NCBI RefSeq assembly: GCF_014203545.1
Contig: NZ_JACHJG010000005.1
Span: 259,726 to 323,725 of the forward strand
Direction: 5' to 3'
Length of the DNA: 64,000 bases
DNA from: Streptomyces netropsis
GTDB lineage: Bacteria; Actinomycetota; Actinomycetes; Streptomycetales; Streptomycetaceae
A program made the position numbers and the translations under genes. Under the pieces are notes generated by a model. It saw only the letters and a program-made list of their open reading frames with translations, did no database searches and was not told the DNA's origin. Below, piece by piece: positions 54,777 through 63,271 of the stretch. Within the stretch, counting starts at the first letter, position 1, and every line of letters begins with the position of its first letter.

Positions 54777-55628
54777 CTACGGCAGCGTGATCCCCAGGTC
54801 CCAGCCCTCGTGCACCCGGGTGCACAGGCAGGTCCGCCCGTCCGTCTCCGGCAGGGCGCAGACCGCCGCGAAGATCACCTCGCGCAGCCGCCCCACGTTC
54901 TCGGCGAAGACCCGCATCACCTCGGCGTGCGACACGCCGTCACCCGTCTCGGCCCCGGCGTCCAGGTCCGTGACCAGTGCCATCGAGGTGTAGCAGAGCT
55001 CCAGCTCGCGGGCGAGCACCGCTTCCGGATGCCCGGTCATGCCGACCACCGACCAGCCCTGGGCGGCGTGCCAGCGGGACTCGGCCCGGGTCGAGAAGCG
55101 CGGCCCCTCGACGACGACCATCGTCCCGCCGTCGACGACCGGGTCCCAGCCGTGCCCGCGTGCCACCGCGACCGCCACCGCGCGCCCCGTGGGGCAGTAC
55201 GGGTCCGCGAAGGTCGTGTGCACCACGTTGGGGGCCGACCCGTCGGGCAGCGGCTCACCGTCGAAGAAGGTCTGCTGACGCGTCTTCGTGCGGTCCACCA
55301 GTTGATCGGGCACGAGCAGGGTCCCCGGCCCGTATTCCGGCCGCAGCCCGCCCACCGCGCAGGGGGCCAGCACCTGCCGTACGCCGAGGGAGCGCAGGGC
55401 CCACAGATTGGCCCGGTAGTTGATGCGGTTCGGCGGCAGACGGTGGTCACGGCCGTGCCGGGGCAGGAAGGCGACCCTCCGCCCGGCCAGCTCGCCGACG
55501 AAGAGCGAGTCGCTCGGATCCCCGTAGGGCGTCTCCACTGTGACCTCGGTCACGTCGTCGAGGAAGGAGTAGAACCCCGACCCGCCGATCACGCCTATGT
55601 CCGCCCGCATCGCGCTCGTGTCGATCAT
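54777..55628 (-). CDS. mtnP: S-methyl-5'-thioadenosine phosphorylase
   Basis: A 283-residue nucleoside phosphorylase that splits methylthioadenosine into adenine and methylthioribose 1-phosphate in the methionine salvage pathway. It has DIGVIGGSGFYSF (phosphate site), LPRHGRDHRLPPNRINYRAN, VVEGPRFSTRAES and VGMTGHPEAVLARELELCY, which are signatures of this family. Start ATG at 55628. It follows fmdB on the same strand with a hairpin between. Confidence 0.95.
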   Translation of the reverse strand: MIDTSAMRADIGVIGGSGFYSFLDDVTEVTVETPYGDPSDSLFVGELAGRRVAFLPRHGRDHRLPPNRINYRANLWALRSLGVRQVLAPCAVGGLRPEYGPGTLLVPDQLVDRTKTRQQTFFDGEPLPDGSAPNVVHTTFADPYCPTGRAVAVAVARGHGWDPVVDGGTMVVVEGPRFSTRAESRWHAAQGWSVVGMTGHPEAVLARELELCYTSMALVTDLDAGAETGDGVSHAEVMRVFAENVGRLREVIFAAVCALPETDGRTCLCTRVHEGWDLGITLP

Positions 55629-55693
55629 GAGGTCACCCTAGCGGCGCACCCGCGTCGGCCCCAGGGGGCGACGCCGTGTGCCGCCCCCGTACG

Positions 55694-55736
55694 CGACGCA
55701 GCCCGCCACCTCGGTGCGAGGCGACGGGCTGCGTCG
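55694..55736 (-). terminator. Terminator of fmdB-like gene
   Basis: CGACGCAGCCCG (55694-55705) and CGGGCTGCGTCG (55725-55736) form a perfect 12-bp stem, between the fmdB-like gene and mtnP. Confidence 0.7.
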
Positions 55737-55772
55737 TGCGCGGGGACCGCGCGAAGTGATGCGGGAGGCGCG

Positions 55773-56114
55773 TCAGGCGGCCGAAGAGCTGCTGCTCGAC
55801 GAGGCCGGAGCCGACGCGGTGCTCGTGGAGGTGCTGCCCGCGCTCGACCCGGAGGCCGAGGACGAGCCCGTCGACGAGGACGAGTCCGAGCCGCTCTTGG
55901 CGGTCGTGGACTTCGCCGGGCTGCTGCTGGACGACGCGCCACGGCTGTCGTTCCGGTAGAAGCCGGAGCCCTTGAAGACGATGCCGACGGCGGAGAACAC
56001 CTTCTTCAGGCGTCCGTCGCAGCTCGGGCACACGGTCAGGGCGTCGTCGGTGAATTTCTGCACCGCCTCGAGGCCCTCGCCGCACTCGGTGCACTGGTAC
56101 TGGTACGTCGGCAC
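55773..56114 (-). CDS. FmdB-family zinc ribbon protein
   Basis: A 113-residue protein. The N-terminal zinc ribbon has PTYQYQCTECGEGLEAVQ and VCPSCDGRLKKVFSAVGIVFKGSGFY, with four Cys in two CxxC pairs. The rest (about 58-113) is a Ser/Ala-rich tail with many Ser runs. FmdB-like proteins are thought to be regulators. The start ATG is at 56114, with AGGAGG 6-7 nt upstream. Confidence 0.93.
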   Translation of the reverse strand: MPTYQYQCTECGEGLEAVQKFTDDALTVCPSCDGRLKKVFSAVGIVFKGSGFYRNDSRGASSSSSPAKSTTAKSGSDSSSSTGSSSASGSSAGSTSTSTASAPASSSSSSSAA

Positions 56115-56180
56115 TTGCTCCTCCTGGCACTCTCACTCGATGAGTGCTAACGACGATCCATAGTGCAGTATTCCGGCGCG

Positions 56181-57458
56181 TCAGTCCACCGAAACAGGCT
56201 CGCGGTGACCCACCCCACGTGCGGCGATCCGCGACTCGCTCTTCGGGGAGAGCGCCTTGCGCAGCGTCAGCAGGACCGCCAGGGCCAGTGCCGTACCGGC
56301 CAGCGGCACCAGGAAACCGGTGCTCGCGGAGTGTCCGTCGATCAGCTTGCCGCCGATGCTGGCACCGGCCGCCTGGCCGAGGCCCACCGCGCCGGTCAGC
56401 CAGGTGAACGCCTCCGTACGGGCGGTCGGGGGCACCAGCGACTCCACCAGCGTGTAGCCGGTGATCAGCGCCGGGGCGATGCACAGGCCGACGAGGAGGC
56501 CGACCCCGCCCAGCACCGGCAGCGCGTGCGCGGCCCACAGCGGGGTGGTGGCCAGGACCAGCAGCGGGTAGGCGATCAGCAGCCGGCGCTGGGGGGTGAC
56601 CTTCCAGGCAATGGCACCGCAGACGAGGCCCGCGATCATGTTTCCGGCCGCGAACGTGCCGTACAGCAGACCGTTCAGGCCGGGGTCGCCGATCTCCTTG
56701 GTGAAGGCCGTCATCGACACCTGCATGCCGCCGAAGACGGAGCCGATGCCGAGGAAGGAGATCGCGAGGACGCGGACGCCCGGGACGGACAGCGCCGACG
56801 CGCTCTTCACCGCGGGGCCGGCGGCGGAGCGGCTCGGCTCCGGCTGCGTGCGCCGCTGGGCGGCGAACAGCAGACCGCCGACGAGGGTGAGGACCGCCTC
56901 GGTGACCAGACCGGCCGCCGGGTGGACGCCCGTGCACAGTGCGGTGGCCAGCACCGGGCCGATCACGAACGTGAACTCGTCGGTGACCGACTCGAAGGCC
57001 GCCGCCGTGGACATCAGCGGCGAGCCCTCGAGCTTCGCGGCCCAGCGGGCCCGCACCATGGGGCCGATCTGCGGGGTCGAGGCACCGGCGGGCACCGCCG
57101 CGGCGAACAGCGCCCACAGCGGTGCGTCCGCCAGCGCCAGCGTGATCAGCAGCGAGATCGCCGCGGCGTGCACGACGACGCCGGGCACCAGCACCCTGCC
57201 CTGCCCGAAGCGGTCCGCGAGCTTGCCGCTCTGCGGCGCGAAGAGCGCCATGGAGACGCCCGCGGTGGCCGAGACGGCGCCCGCGATGCCGTAGGAGTCC
57301 GTGGTGTGCTCGACCAGCAGCAGGATGCCGATGGTCAGCATCGCGAACGGCTGCCGGGCCAGGAAGCCGGGCAGCAGGAACGTCCAGGCACCGGGGGTGC
57401 GCAACAGCTGGCCGTATCCGGGGCGTGCCTCGGTGCGGTCGTTGACCGTGGATGCCAC
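56181..57458 (-). CDS. MFS transporter
   Basis: A 425-residue carrier with about 12 hydrophobic segments. It has GKLADRFGQGRVLV (motif A between helices 2 and 3) and FAAGNMIAGLVCGAIA in the second half. GTG at 57458 (VASTVNDRTEARPGYGQLL) has AAAGG 8 nt upstream, and the longer frame from 57509 lacks one. It looks like a sugar- or drug-exporter-type MFS, but the substrate is unknown. It has the same direction as fmdB, 66 bp away. Confidence 0.88.
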   Translation of the reverse strand: MASTVNDRTEARPGYGQLLRTPGAWTFLLPGFLARQPFAMLTIGILLLVEHTTDSYGIAGAVSATAGVSMALFAPQSGKLADRFGQGRVLVPGVVVHAAAISLLITLALADAPLWALFAAAVPAGASTPQIGPMVRARWAAKLEGSPLMSTAAAFESVTDEFTFVIGPVLATALCTGVHPAAGLVTEAVLTLVGGLLFAAQRRTQPEPSRSAAGPAVKSASALSVPGVRVLAISFLGIGSVFGGMQVSMTAFTKEIGDPGLNGLLYGTFAAGNMIAGLVCGAIAWKVTPQRRLLIAYPLLVLATTPLWAAHALPVLGGVGLLVGLCIAPALITGYTLVESLVPPTARTEAFTWLTGAVGLGQAAGASIGGKLIDGHSASTGFLVPLAGTALALAVLLTLRKALSPKSESRIAARGVGHREPVSVD

Positions 57459-57771
57459 GGCCGGGCCTTTCTGCCGCCTGGTAGCGCACTCCAGACGGGA
57501 TCGCCGCACGGAGCGCGCCGAGAGCTGTCCTCTCGCGCAGGACCGTGGTAGATGCCGTGCCGGCCGCCTTGTGACGCGCGACCGCGGCCGCCGTGCGGTC
57601 GCGCCAGCCCTGCATCAGGCAGAGTTGGTTCGGTTTGGGAGTGGTGGTGCAGAAGCAGTGCGAAAGCGGTGGTTCAGCGCCGGAAAACAGGGCGCGAACC
57701 AGCCGCTCACTCAGGCGTCCGCGCAGGTAATCCCGTAGGCAACACTGAGCAGACCGAGTCAATTGAATGCA
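57459..57771. other. Intergenic stretch between antiporter and MFS genes
   Basis: These 313 bp have no convincing gene. They contain one hairpin, GCGCGACCGC (57576-57585) with GCGGTCGCGC (57595-57604), which may end antiporter transcription, and presumably the MFS promoter. No palindrome of operator type was found. Confidence 0.5.
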
Positions 57772-59304
57772 CTACTTCCCCTTTATCGTACCTGTAGCAC
57801 CCAGCCATCCCGCAAGCTTTCCGCCCTCGGAGACCGCCCGCAGCCGCTTCTCGGCGGCGTCGCGCACCGGGTCGGTGGCCACCACCAGCAGCTCGTCGCC
57901 GTGCCGCAGCACGGTCGTGGGCGCCGGGACGAAGCTGGAGCCGTCCCGGACGACCAGCGTGACGGCGGCCCCGGGGGGCAGCCGCAGCTCCCCGACCTCC
58001 ACGCCGTGCATCTTCGAGCCGTCGGGGATCGCCACGGACAGCAGATGGCCGCGCAGCCGCTCGAGCGGGGCGGACTCGATGCCCAGGTCCTCCGGCTCGG
58101 TCTCGCGGAGCTTCAGATGCCGGGCGAGCCAGGGCAGCGTCGGGCCCTGGACCAGGGTGTAGACGATCACCAGCACGAAGACGATGTTGAAGATCCGGCG
58201 ACTGTCGGGGACCGCGGCCACCATCGGGATGGTGGCCAGCACGATGGGCACGGCCCCGCGCAGCCCGGCCCAGGACAGCAGGGTCTTCTCCTGCCAGCTC
58301 ATCCGGAAGGGCGCGGTACTGAGGAAGACCGACACAGGCCGCGCCACCATCGTCAGCACCAGTCCGACGACGAGCGCGGGCATGATGTCGTCGCCCAGCT
58401 CGTGCGGGGTGACCAGCAGGCCGAGCAGGACGAACATGCCGATCTGCGCTATCCAGCCGAGCCCCTCGGCGAAGCCGCGGGTGGCGGGCCAGTGCGGCAG
58501 CTTGGCGTTGCCGAGGACCAGGGCCGCGAGATAGACGGCGAGGAAGCCGGAGCCGTGCGCGAGCGCGCCGCCCGCGTAGGCGACGGTCGCGATGGCCATC
58601 ACGGCGATCGGGTAGAGGCCGGAAGCGGGCAGGGCCACGTGCCGCAGCCCGTACGAGCCGAGCAGGCCCACCGCGATGCCGACGGCCGCGCCGATCGCGA
58701 GCTCCAGGGCGATCTCGCCGATGAGCAGATACCAGTGCTCGACCGGGCCGGCGGCCGAGAAGGCGACGACGAGGATGACGACCGGGGCGTCGTTGAAGCC
58801 GGACTCGGCCTCCAGGACACCCGTCAGCCGCGAGGGGAGGGGAACGTTTCGCAAGACGGAAAAGACCGCCGCGGCATCCGTGGAGGAGACCACCGCGCCG
58901 ATGATCAGGGCCTGCCGCCACTCGACGCCGGCCAGATAATGCGCGGCCGCCGCGGTGACGCCCACGCTCAGCGCGACGCCCACGGTGGAGAGCGCCGCCG
59001 CGGCGGGCAGCGCCGGTTTGATCTCGTGCCACTTCGTGCCGAGACCACCCTCGGCGAGGATCACCACAAGTGCGGCATAACCGATGATCTGGGTCAGGCC
59101 GACATCGTTGAAGGAGACGCCGATGCCGTCCTGGCCTATCGCGACGCCTATGCCGAGGTAGATGAGCAGGCTGGGGAGCCCGCTGCGGGAGGAGATCCGG
59201 ACCGCCGCCACCGCGATGAGCAGGACGAGCGAGCAGATCAGCAGGAGTTCGTTGAGGTGGTGGACAGTCAGGGGCCAGGTCCCTTCACGAGGTCTTTCAT
59301 GCAC
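57772..59304 (-). CDS. Potassium/proton antiporter (CPA1, NhaP2/CvrA-like)
   Basis: A 510-residue cation:proton antiporter. A membrane domain of about 12-13 helices fills residues 20-400, with the family motifs ESGFNDAPVVILVV (ion-binding Asp) and SWAGLRGAVPIVLA. A TrkA-C regulatory domain follows (about 415-500) with VGELRLPPGAAVTLVVRDG and LVVATDPVRDAAEKRL. ATG at 59304 is used. It balances cytosolic potassium and pH. Confidence 0.93.
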   Translation of the reverse strand: MHERPREGTWPLTVHHLNELLLICSLVLLIAVAAVRISSRSGLPSLLIYLGIGVAIGQDGIGVSFNDVGLTQIIGYAALVVILAEGGLGTKWHEIKPALPAAAALSTVGVALSVGVTAAAAHYLAGVEWRQALIIGAVVSSTDAAAVFSVLRNVPLPSRLTGVLEAESGFNDAPVVILVVAFSAAGPVEHWYLLIGEIALELAIGAAVGIAVGLLGSYGLRHVALPASGLYPIAVMAIATVAYAGGALAHGSGFLAVYLAALVLGNAKLPHWPATRGFAEGLGWIAQIGMFVLLGLLVTPHELGDDIMPALVVGLVLTMVARPVSVFLSTAPFRMSWQEKTLLSWAGLRGAVPIVLATIPMVAAVPDSRRIFNIVFVLVIVYTLVQGPTLPWLARHLKLRETEPEDLGIESAPLERLRGHLLSVAIPDGSKMHGVEVGELRLPPGAAVTLVVRDGSSFVPAPTTVLRHGDELLVVATDPVRDAAEKRLRAVSEGGKLAGWLGATGTIKGK

Positions 59305-59542
59305 TATCGACCGGAACGTTCTACCGTCCGATCAGAACTTCATTTCCTAATCTAATCTTTTACGGGTTCTTGACGCGAGCTCGTGACGGCGGTGACCGTG
59401 CCATGACCCTTCGGCGGCGGTGCGACGACCGGCCCGCGGCCGTTTCAGGGGGCTGGTGGTGACACCGCGTCCGGTCGCCCGGTGCCCTGCGCCTATGGTT
59501 GCTCCAGCACCCCAGGACCACCCTGCCCCTCTAAGGACAGCG

Positions 59543-62440
59543 ATGCCCGCCAACAAGACCGGCCCTTCCGGCAAGAAGAAGTCCGGTAAGAAGAAAGGCC
59601 GACGCGCCCGGCTGCTCGTGATCACTCTCGTGCTGCTGATCGTGGCGGGCGTCGGCTTCGGCGCGTACTGGAGCGTCAGTACCGTCCGTGCCTCCTTCCC
59701 GACGACGAACGGCACCCTGCAGCTCAAGGGCCTGTCCGCGGACGTGAAGGTCCAGCGCGACGGAAACGGTATCCCGCAGGTCTACGCGGACAACGCCGAG
59801 GACCTCTTCCGCGCCCAGGGCTTCGTGCAGGCGCAGGACCGGTTCTGGGAGATGGACGTCCGTCGGCACCTGACCGCGGGCCGTCTCTCCGAGATGTTCG
59901 GCTCCGGGCAGGTGGAGACCGACGCCTTCCTGCGGACCATGGGCTGGCGGAAGGTCGCGCAGGAGGAGTACGACACCAAGCTCTCGGCGAGCGCCAAGAA
60001 ATACCTCCAGGCGTACTCCGACGGTGTCAACGCCTACCTCAAGGACCGCAAGGGCAAGTCGCTGTCCGTCGAGTACGCGGCCCTGGAGTTCGAGAACGAC
60101 TACAAGCCCGAGAAGTGGACCCCGGTCGACTCGGTGGCTTGGCTCAAGGCCATGGCCTGGGACCTCCGCGGCAACATGGAGGACGAGATCGATCGCTCGC
60201 TCGCCGCGACGCGGCTGAGCCCCAAGCAGGTCGAACAGCTGTACCCGGGCTACCCGTACAACCGGAACAAGCCGATCGTCGAGGGCGGCGCCGTCGACCC
60301 CGCCACCAAGCAGTTCGACCCCAAGGGCACTCCGGCCGCCCCGCAGAGCGGTGCGGGCCAGACGCCCGTCGGCTCGGGTGCCGCCGCCGGCGGTCTGCGC
60401 ACCGGGCTGACCTCGCTGTCCAACACCCTCGACAAGATCCCGGCGCTGCTCGGTCCGAGCGGCAACGGCATCGGCTCGAACTCGTGGGTCGTCTCCGGCC
60501 AGTACACGACCACCGGCAAGCCGCTGCTCGCCAACGACCCGCACCTCGCGCCGCAGATGCCCTCGCTCTGGTACCAAATGGGCCTGCACTGCAACAAGGT
60601 CGGACCCTCGTGCCCGTTCGACGTGGCCGGCTACACCTTCTCCGGTCTGCCGGGCGTCGTCATCGGCCACAACCAGGACATCGCCTGGGGCATGACCAAC
60701 CTCGGCGCGGACGTCTCCGATCTGTACCTGGAGAAGGTCACCGCCGACAGCTACCTCTACGACGGCAAGCAGGTCCCCTTCACCAAGCGCACGGAGACCA
60801 TCAAGGTCGCGGGCGGCAAGTCCCGGGACTTCACCGTCCGCTCCACCAACAACGGCCCGATCGTCTCCGACCGCAACGACGAGCTGGCCAAGGTCGGCCA
60901 GAGCGCCCCGGTCAAGGACCCCGCGCCCGACCGCGCCGACGGCTACGCGATCGCGCTGCGCTGGACGGCCCTCGACGCCGGCAAGACCATGGACGCCGTC
61001 TTCGGGATCAACGCGGCCACGGACTGGAAGTCCTTCCGCAAGGCCGCCGCCGACTTCGAGGTCCCCTCGCAGAACCTGATCTACGCCGACACCAAGGGCA
61101 ACATCGGCTACCAGGCCCCGGGCCGGATCCCGGTCCGCGGCAAGGCCCCCGCCAAGGGTGACGGCACCGGCCCGAACGCGGGCGGCACCGCCGGTACGGA
61201 CGGCAGCACCGGTACGAACGGCACCGCCGGTACGAACGCCGACGGCAAGGCCGACGCCAAGGCCGTCGTGCCCGACGGCCGCTACCCCGCACCCGGCTGG
61301 GACCCCGCCTACCGGTGGACCGGCTGGATCCCGCAGGGCGAGCTGCCCTGGGACTTCAACCCCAAGCGCGGCTACATCGTCACCGCCAACCAGGCGGTCG
61401 TCGACAAGAAGTACCCCTACCCGCTCACCGGCGACTGGGGCTACGGCGCCCGCAGCCAGCGGATCAACGACCTCATCCAGTCGAAGATCAAGGACGGCGG
61501 GAAGATCTCGACGGATGACATGCAGAAGATGCAGATGGACAACACCAGCGAGATCGCCAAGCTGCTGACGCCCTACCTGCTCAAGATCGACGTCAAGGGC
61601 TCCAACGAACGCGAGACGAAGTACGTCCGCGAGGCGCAGAAGCTCCTGAAGGACTGGGACTACACCCAGGAGGCCGACTCCGCCGCCGCCGCGTACTTCA
61701 ACGCGGTGTGGCGCAACACCCTCAAGCTCGCCTTCGGCAACAAGCTCCCCAAGGAGCTGCGGGTCAAGGGCCAGTGCCTGCGGGTGCGCCCGGCCAACGA
61801 CTCCGGGCCGCAGGAGGACCTCGACGGCAACTCCCGGCTCGTCCAGGAGTGCGGCGAGCGCGACCCGGACAGTGCGCAGCCCGACGGCGGCGACCGCTGG
61901 TTCGAGGTCGTCCGCAGCATCCTGGACAAGCCGAACGACGACTGGTGGAAGACCAGCGGCACCCGCGCCAACCGTGGCGCCGGCAACCGGGACGAGCTGC
62001 TCCAGCGCGCCATGAAGGACGCCCGCTGGGAGCTGACCTCCAAGCTCGGCAAGGACGTCAATTCCTGGAGCTGGGGCCGGCTGCACCAGCTGACCCTCAA
62101 GCACCAGACCCTCGGCAAGGAGGGCCCCGGCATCGTCCGCTGGATGCTCAACCGAGGCCCCTGGAACCTGGCCGGCGGCGAGGCGGCGGTCAACGCGGCC
62201 GGCTGGAACGCGGCGGGCGGCTACGACGTGATCTGGGTCCCGTCGATGCGGATGGTCGTCAACCTCGGGGACCTCGACAAGTCCCGCTGGATCAACCTCA
62301 CCGGCGCCTCCGGGCACGCGTACAACGCCCACTACTACGACCAGACCGACAAGTGGGCCAAGGGCGAGCTGCTCCCCTGGGCGTACAGCGCCGAGGCCGT
62401 GAAGCAGGCAACGGACGACACGCTGACGCTCAAGCCGTAG
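59543..62440 (+). CDS. Penicillin acylase family protein, membrane-anchored
   Basis: A 965-residue Ntn-hydrolase. A Lys/Arg-rich N-terminus and one membrane helix (about 24-45) come first. The alpha part, with VQRDGNGIPQVYADNAEDLFRAQGFVQAQDRFWEMD (about 70-105), precedes the beta part. The beta part starts at the catalytic Ser312 of the SNSW motif and has NDPHLAPQMPSLWYQMGLH and FSGLPGVVIGHNQDIAWGMTN. A Gly/Thr/Asp-rich insertion lies at about 540-575. It probably cleaves N-acyl bonds outside the cell, for example quorum-sensing lactones or beta-lactams; the substrate is not determined. ATG at 59543 has AAGGACAG upstream. Confidence 0.92.
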   Translation: MPANKTGPSGKKKSGKKKGRRARLLVITLVLLIVAGVGFGAYWSVSTVRASFPTTNGTLQLKGLSADVKVQRDGNGIPQVYADNAEDLFRAQGFVQAQDRFWEMDVRRHLTAGRLSEMFGSGQVETDAFLRTMGWRKVAQEEYDTKLSASAKKYLQAYSDGVNAYLKDRKGKSLSVEYAALEFENDYKPEKWTPVDSVAWLKAMAWDLRGNMEDEIDRSLAATRLSPKQVEQLYPGYPYNRNKPIVEGGAVDPATKQFDPKGTPAAPQSGAGQTPVGSGAAAGGLRTGLTSLSNTLDKIPALLGPSGNGIGSNSWVVSGQYTTTGKPLLANDPHLAPQMPSLWYQMGLHCNKVGPSCPFDVAGYTFSGLPGVVIGHNQDIAWGMTNLGADVSDLYLEKVTADSYLYDGKQVPFTKRTETIKVAGGKSRDFTVRSTNNGPIVSDRNDELAKVGQSAPVKDPAPDRADGYAIALRWTALDAGKTMDAVFGINAATDWKSFRKAAADFEVPSQNLIYADTKGNIGYQAPGRIPVRGKAPAKGDGTGPNAGGTAGTDGSTGTNGTAGTNADGKADAKAVVPDGRYPAPGWDPAYRWTGWIPQGELPWDFNPKRGYIVTANQAVVDKKYPYPLTGDWGYGARSQRINDLIQSKIKDGGKISTDDMQKMQMDNTSEIAKLLTPYLLKIDVKGSNERETKYVREAQKLLKDWDYTQEADSAAAAYFNAVWRNTLKLAFGNKLPKELRVKGQCLRVRPANDSGPQEDLDGNSRLVQECGERDPDSAQPDGGDRWFEVVRSILDKPNDDWWKTSGTRANRGAGNRDELLQRAMKDARWELTSKLGKDVNSWSWGRLHQLTLKHQTLGKEGPGIVRWMLNRGPWNLAGGEAAVNAAGWNAAGGYDVIWVPSMRMVVNLGDLDKSRWINLTGASGHAYNAHYYDQTDKWAKGELLPWAYSAEAVKQATDDTLTLKP

Positions 62441-62459
62441 CGGCGTCCGCCGCCCTTGC

Positions 62460-62517
62460 AAACGCCGGACGGGCTTGATGTGGCTGACCTCAGCCACATC
62501 AAGCCCGTCCGGCGTTT
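62460..62517. terminator. Long perfect bidirectional terminator
   Basis: Arms at 62460-62487 and 62490-62517 are 28 bp each, perfectly complementary, with a 2-nt loop (CC). It lies between the convergent penicillin acylase (+) and cyclo-ligase (-) genes. The right arm is part of repeat copy C. Confidence 0.85.
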
Positions 62518-62556
62518 GAGGACGCGCCCGCAGGGCGCCCGCCGCCGCAGGCGGCA
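62503..62556 (+). repeat. Interspersed intergenic repeat, copy C
   Basis: A 54-bp block differing at only a few bases from copy A (4834-4887). Its first half forms the right arm of the terminator at 62460-62517. Confidence 0.7.
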
Positions 62557-62587
62557 AGACGACCCGCCGTCGGCAGGACAAACCGCA

Positions 62588-63178
62588 TCAGCCGAACCGC
62601 CGCACCCCGCCAGGGGTGACCACCGCGTGCACGGGGTGGTCGTGCGGTTCCTCCGGGACCCGCGCGACCACCTCGTCGTCGTAGAGGAGCACCACCCGCG
62701 CGGGCGTGGCGCCCGCGCGCTCCAGCCGGGCCAGCACCCGGTCGTACGAACCGCCGCCGCGGCCGAGCCGCATCCCGCGGCCGTCCACGGCCAGGCCCGG
62801 CAGCAGCACGGTGTCCGCCCCGGTCACGGCGTCCGGGCCGAGTCGCTCGCCACCGGGCTCCAGCAGCCCCCGCGACGCCCGTACGAGAAGATCGGCACCC
62901 CGGTAGAGACCCCAGTCCAGGTCGTTGTCCGGAAGCAGCACCGGCAGCAGTACGCGCACGCCCCGGGCGCGCAGCGCCTCGAGCAACGCGCGCGTGCCGG
63001 GCTCGCGCCCCACCGAGACATAAGCCGCCACCGTCCGCGCCCGCGCGAGCTCCGGCAGCTCCAGCGCCCGGCGCCCGAGCGCCTCCTCGGCCACCTTTAC
63101 GTCATCCGAGGTCAACCCCGCTCTCACCGCCAGGAGGGCCTGTCGCAACTCACCCTTATTACCGTCGTACTTGATCAC
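62588..63178 (-). CDS. 5-formyltetrahydrofolate cyclo-ligase
   Basis: A 196-residue enzyme that converts 5-formyl-THF to methenyl-THF with ATP. It has KGELRQALLAVRAGL near the N-terminus, LLPGLAVDGRGMRLGRGGGSYDRVLARL (ATP/folate site) at about 125-150, and VVLLYDDEVVARVP. ATG at 63178. It is divergent from galU. Confidence 0.93.
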   Translation of the reverse strand: MIKYDGNKGELRQALLAVRAGLTSDDVKVAEEALGRRALELPELARARTVAAYVSVGREPGTRALLEALRARGVRVLLPVLLPDNDLDWGLYRGADLLVRASRGLLEPGGERLGPDAVTGADTVLLPGLAVDGRGMRLGRGGGSYDRVLARLERAGATPARVVLLYDDEVVARVPEEPHDHPVHAVVTPGGVRRFG

Positions 63179-63209
63179 TGTTTCCGTGCACTCCTCGACT
63201 CAGGTCCAC

Positions 63210-63235
63210 TCGGTGGAGCCTCTCGGTGGAGCCTC
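63210..63235 (+). repeat. 13-bp tandem repeat in the galU promoter region
   Basis: TCGGTGGAGCCTC occurs twice in a row (63210-63222 and 63223-63235), 37 bp before the galU ATG. It could affect promoter spacing. Confidence 0.65.
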
Positions 63236-63258
63236 ATCTTCCTGTCAATCCCAGCGGC

Positions 63259-63264
63259 TAGGGT
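63259..63264 (+). promoter_or_regulatory. Candidate -10 box of galU
   Basis: TAGGGT ends 7 nt before the ATG at 63272, and no Shine-Dalgarno sequence lies between them. A leaderless transcript is possible. Confidence 0.35.
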
Positions 63265-63271
63265 TCCGTTT

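Noticed and set aside
59531..62581. 1016-codon open frame on the minus strand opposite the penicillin acylase gene
   Set aside because: No domain, biased Val/Leu/Arg/Gly composition, and it fully overlaps a gene with clear catalytic motifs.
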